Assembly (NCBI GenBank): GCA_913060985.1 | Contig: CAJXTQ010000008.1 | Location: 1 to 14,967 of the forward strand | Length of the DNA stretch: 14,967 nucleotides | Reading direction: 5' to 3' | From: an uncultured Micrococcales bacterium | GTDB taxonomy: Bacteria; Actinomycetota; Actinomycetes; Actinomycetales; Microbacteriaceae | Part shown: positions 13,146-14,967 of the stretch, one piece after another | How the letters are laid out: every line of letters starts with the position of its first letter | Numbering within the stretch: the stretch's first letter is position 1 | The notes under the pieces: generated by a model | What the model saw: only the letters and a program-made list of their open reading frames with translations | Told to the model about the DNA's origin: nothing | Database searches by the model: none | Program-made: the position numbers and the translations under genes

Positions 13146-14967
13146 TTGCCAAAGAAGCTAGTTGTGGTTGAGTCGCCGGCTAAGGCGAAGACCATTAAGA
13201 AGTATTTGGGCACTGATTTTGAGGTGCTGGCCAGTGTTGGCCACATTCGGGATTTGGCAGATCCAAAGGATGTTCCGGCCGATAAGAAAAAAGGCTCAAT
13301 GGGCAAATTCGCAATCGATATTGAAAATGACTTCGAGCCCTATTACAAAATTTCTCCCGGCAAAACCAAAACTGTTTCGGAGTTGAAATCTGCACTAAAA
13401 GATGCGGATGAGCTGTATCTGGCAACAGATGAGGATCGTGAGGGCGAGGCAATTGCCTGGCATCTATTGGATGTTTTGAAGCCAAAGGTCCCTGTGAAGC
13501 GAATGGTGTTCAACGAAATTACAAAAGAAGCCATCGAACAGGCCTATCAGCACACCAGAGACATAGATGACAATCTGGTGCAGGCGCAGGAGACCAGAAG
13601 GGTTGTCGATCGTCTTTATGGCTATGAGGTGTCTCCAATTCTTTGGAGAAAAATCAATCGAGGCCTAAGTGCTGGACGGGTGCAGTCGCCAGCTATGAGA
13701 ATGATTGTCGAGCGCGAGCGTGAGCGAATGGCGCATGTTTCTGCCGATTACTCTTCTGTGACTGCAATTGTTACCCATCCTGAAACAGATTTTGAAGCAA
13801 AGCTCTACTCGGTTGATGGCCTCAAGCTTGCAACAGGCAAGAGTTTTGACGCAAACGGTCAACTAAATGGCGACTTCATGGTCATGGACCCGCAGCAAGC
13901 AAAGAGTCTTGAGGGCGAACTCGCTGGCAAAAGCGTGCAGGTATTGTCTGTGGAATCAAAACCCACGACTCGCAAACCCTACGCTCCATTCACAACTTCC
14001 ACCTTGCAGCAGGATGCATCCAGGAAGCTTGGCCTGAGTGCGAAGCAGACCATGGATCTAGCTCAACAGCTATATCAAGAGGGTCACATAACTTATATGC
14101 GAACCGACTCCGCAAACCTTTCCGCGCAGGCAATTTCTGCTGCAAGAAAAGAGGTCGAGAGCCGGTTCGGCATTGAGTATTTGCCGGAGAAACCGAAGCA
14201 GTACGGATCCTCCAATAAAAACGCCCAGGAAGCCCACGAGGCGATTCGGCCCAGTGGTGACAATTTTCTCTACCCTTCAGATCTTCCAAAGTCTTTATCG
14301 CCAAAGGCAATTGCTCTTTATGAGCTGATTTATAAAAGAACCATTGCCTCGCAGATGTTGGAGGCGAAGCTCTCAACCACCTCCGTGAGACTGGGACTCA
14401 ACGCTGACCGTGAATATATCTTCAGCGCAAGCGGAACGGTTGTGGTGTTCAAGGGATTTATGGCGGCCTACGAGGTCAGTGAAGATAAAGAGCAGAAAGA
14501 GTCCTCAAAGCTACCGGGAGTTTCTGAAGGTGAGAGTTTAGAGATTTACTCTCTGGAGGCCAAGGATCACTCAACACAACCACCTGCTCGCTATACGGAA
14601 GCATCGCTTGTGAAGGCTTTGGAAGAAGCTGGTATCGGAAGGCCGAGCACCTATGCTGCGATTATCAGCACGATCATCAATAAAGGCTATGTTTCCAAAC
14701 AGGGCAGCGCCCTGGTTCCTGAGTGGATTGCTTTTACGGTAACTAGGTTTTTGGAGCAAAACTTCGGTGACTTGATTGAATACGACTTCACCGCCGGCAT
14801 GGAGGCCGATCTTGACCGAATCGCAACAGGTGAGCTTGATCGCTCAAGCTGGTTGAAAGATTTCTACTTCGGTGATGGCGATAAGGGTCTAACCAAGGTT
14901 ATTGAGGGGGTCGGCGATAGCGACCCAAGAGAGATCAACAGTTTTGAAATCTCGGAGGGCGTGACAC
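13146..14967 (+). CDS. topA: DNA topoisomerase I, 3'-truncated
   Basis: This type IA topoisomerase relaxes negative supercoils. The frame starts at TTG 13146 and stays open to the end of the window, giving 607 residues of a protein usually near 900 in actinobacteria. The Toprim domain shows LVVVESPAKAKT (Glu9) and ATDEDREGE with Asp95, Asp97 and Glu99. The active-site tyrosine is Tyr317 in ITYMRTDS. RPSTYAAIIS and later core motifs are present, and the C-terminal region is cut off. GGAGAGGG (13137-13144) supports the TTG start. The stop of the preceding tad gene lies only 8 bp upstream and touches this Shine-Dalgarno. topA therefore appears to be the last recognisable member of the tad transcription unit in the window, unless a promoter lies inside the tad genes. 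Confidence 0.97.
   Translation, partial: MPKKLVVVESPAKAKTIKKYLGTDFEVLASVGHIRDLADPKDVPADKKKGSMGKFAIDIENDFEPYYKISPGKTKTVSELKSALKDADELYLATDEDREGEAIAWHLLDVLKPKVPVKRMVFNEITKEAIEQAYQHTRDIDDNLVQAQETRRVVDRLYGYEVSPILWRKINRGLSAGRVQSPAMRMIVERERERMAHVSADYSSVTAIVTHPETDFEAKLYSVDGLKLATGKSFDANGQLNGDFMVMDPQQAKSLEGELAGKSVQVLSVESKPTTRKPYAPFTTSTLQQDASRKLGLSAKQTMDLAQQLYQEGHITYMRTDSANLSAQAISAARKEVESRFGIEYLPEKPKQYGSSNKNAQEAHEAIRPSGDNFLYPSDLPKSLSPKAIALYELIYKRTIASQMLEAKLSTTSVRLGLNADREYIFSASGTVVVFKGFMAAYEVSEDKEQKESSKLPGVSEGESLEIYSLEAKDHSTQPPARYTEASLVKALEEAGIGRPSTYAAIISTIINKGYVSKQGSALVPEWIAFTVTRFLEQNFGDLIEYDFTAGMEADLDRIATGELDRSSWLKDFYFGDGDKGLTKVIEGVGDSDPREINSFEISEGVT

Noticed and set aside
13990..14376. Minus-strand open frame of about 128 codons inside topA
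   Set aside because: It is a shadow of the topA coding frame, which has clear catalytic motifs across the same stretch. No Shine-Dalgarno or recognisable protein motif supports it.
1..14967. CRISPR arrays, insertion sequences, tRNA genes or phage modules
   Set aside because: Reading both strands, I saw no regularly spaced repeats, transposase motifs, cloverleaf sequences or long terminal inverted repeats. The coding content is accounted for by the genes listed.

Overview
The window reads as a chromosomal core segment of an actinobacterium. The evidence is gene content and order: dnaX, recR, lysC-asd, a PASTA-bearing class A PBP with a linked phosphoesterase, a DUF4177 gene with ridA, acs, a 6C small RNA, a minimal tad-like secretion/pilus cluster and topA. 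These occur in the same relative order as their counterparts in Mycobacterium tuberculosis (from memory: Rv3721c, Rv3715c, Rv3709c/Rv3708c, Rv3682/Rv3683, Rv3678A/Rv3678c, Rv3667, Rv3660c-Rv3654c, Rv3646c), with most intervening genes gone. Base composition looks moderate, near half GC by eye. Spacing is extremely tight and TTG starts are frequent. I infer a small-genome, streamlined lineage, plausibly an aquatic Microbacteriaceae of the Rhodoluna/Aquiluna kind; the genus is a guess.

Left block (1-4586, + strand): the 3' part of dnaX (clamp-loader subunit), recR (recombination mediator), then lysC and asd, the first two steps of the aspartate pathway to lysine, threonine, methionine and diaminopimelate. 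lysC and asd overlap by ATGA. asd meets the next gene tail to tail, the two stop codons sharing the bases TTAG.

Middle block (4583-10579): a minus-strand pair, the bifunctional PBP and a membrane-anchored metallophosphoesterase. A 43-bp divergent gap separates it from a plus-strand pair, a 50-residue DUF4177 protein and a RidA-family deaminase. ridA in turn collides tail to tail with minus-strand acs (acetyl-CoA synthetase), again through a TTAG stop overlap.

Right block (10580-14967, + strand): the only sizeable non-coding stretch (about 250 bp) carries a clear 6C RNA, two hairpins each with CCCCCC in the loop, the second followed by a T-tract. Directly downstream on the same strand lies a compact tad-like cluster: a CpaF/TadA-type ATPase, one TadB/TadC-like membrane protein, a DUF4244 pilin-like peptide of 57 residues, a TadE-like protein, and a second TadE/TadG-like protein encoded in an 83-bp overlap. 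The cluster runs without a gap into topA, which leaves the window.

Most genes are ordinary housekeeping genes. The most interesting part is the 6C RNA/tad neighbourhood, including a run of six G inside the ATPase gene that is complementary to the 6C loops. I found no insertion sequences, CRISPR arrays, tRNAs, rRNAs or phage genes.
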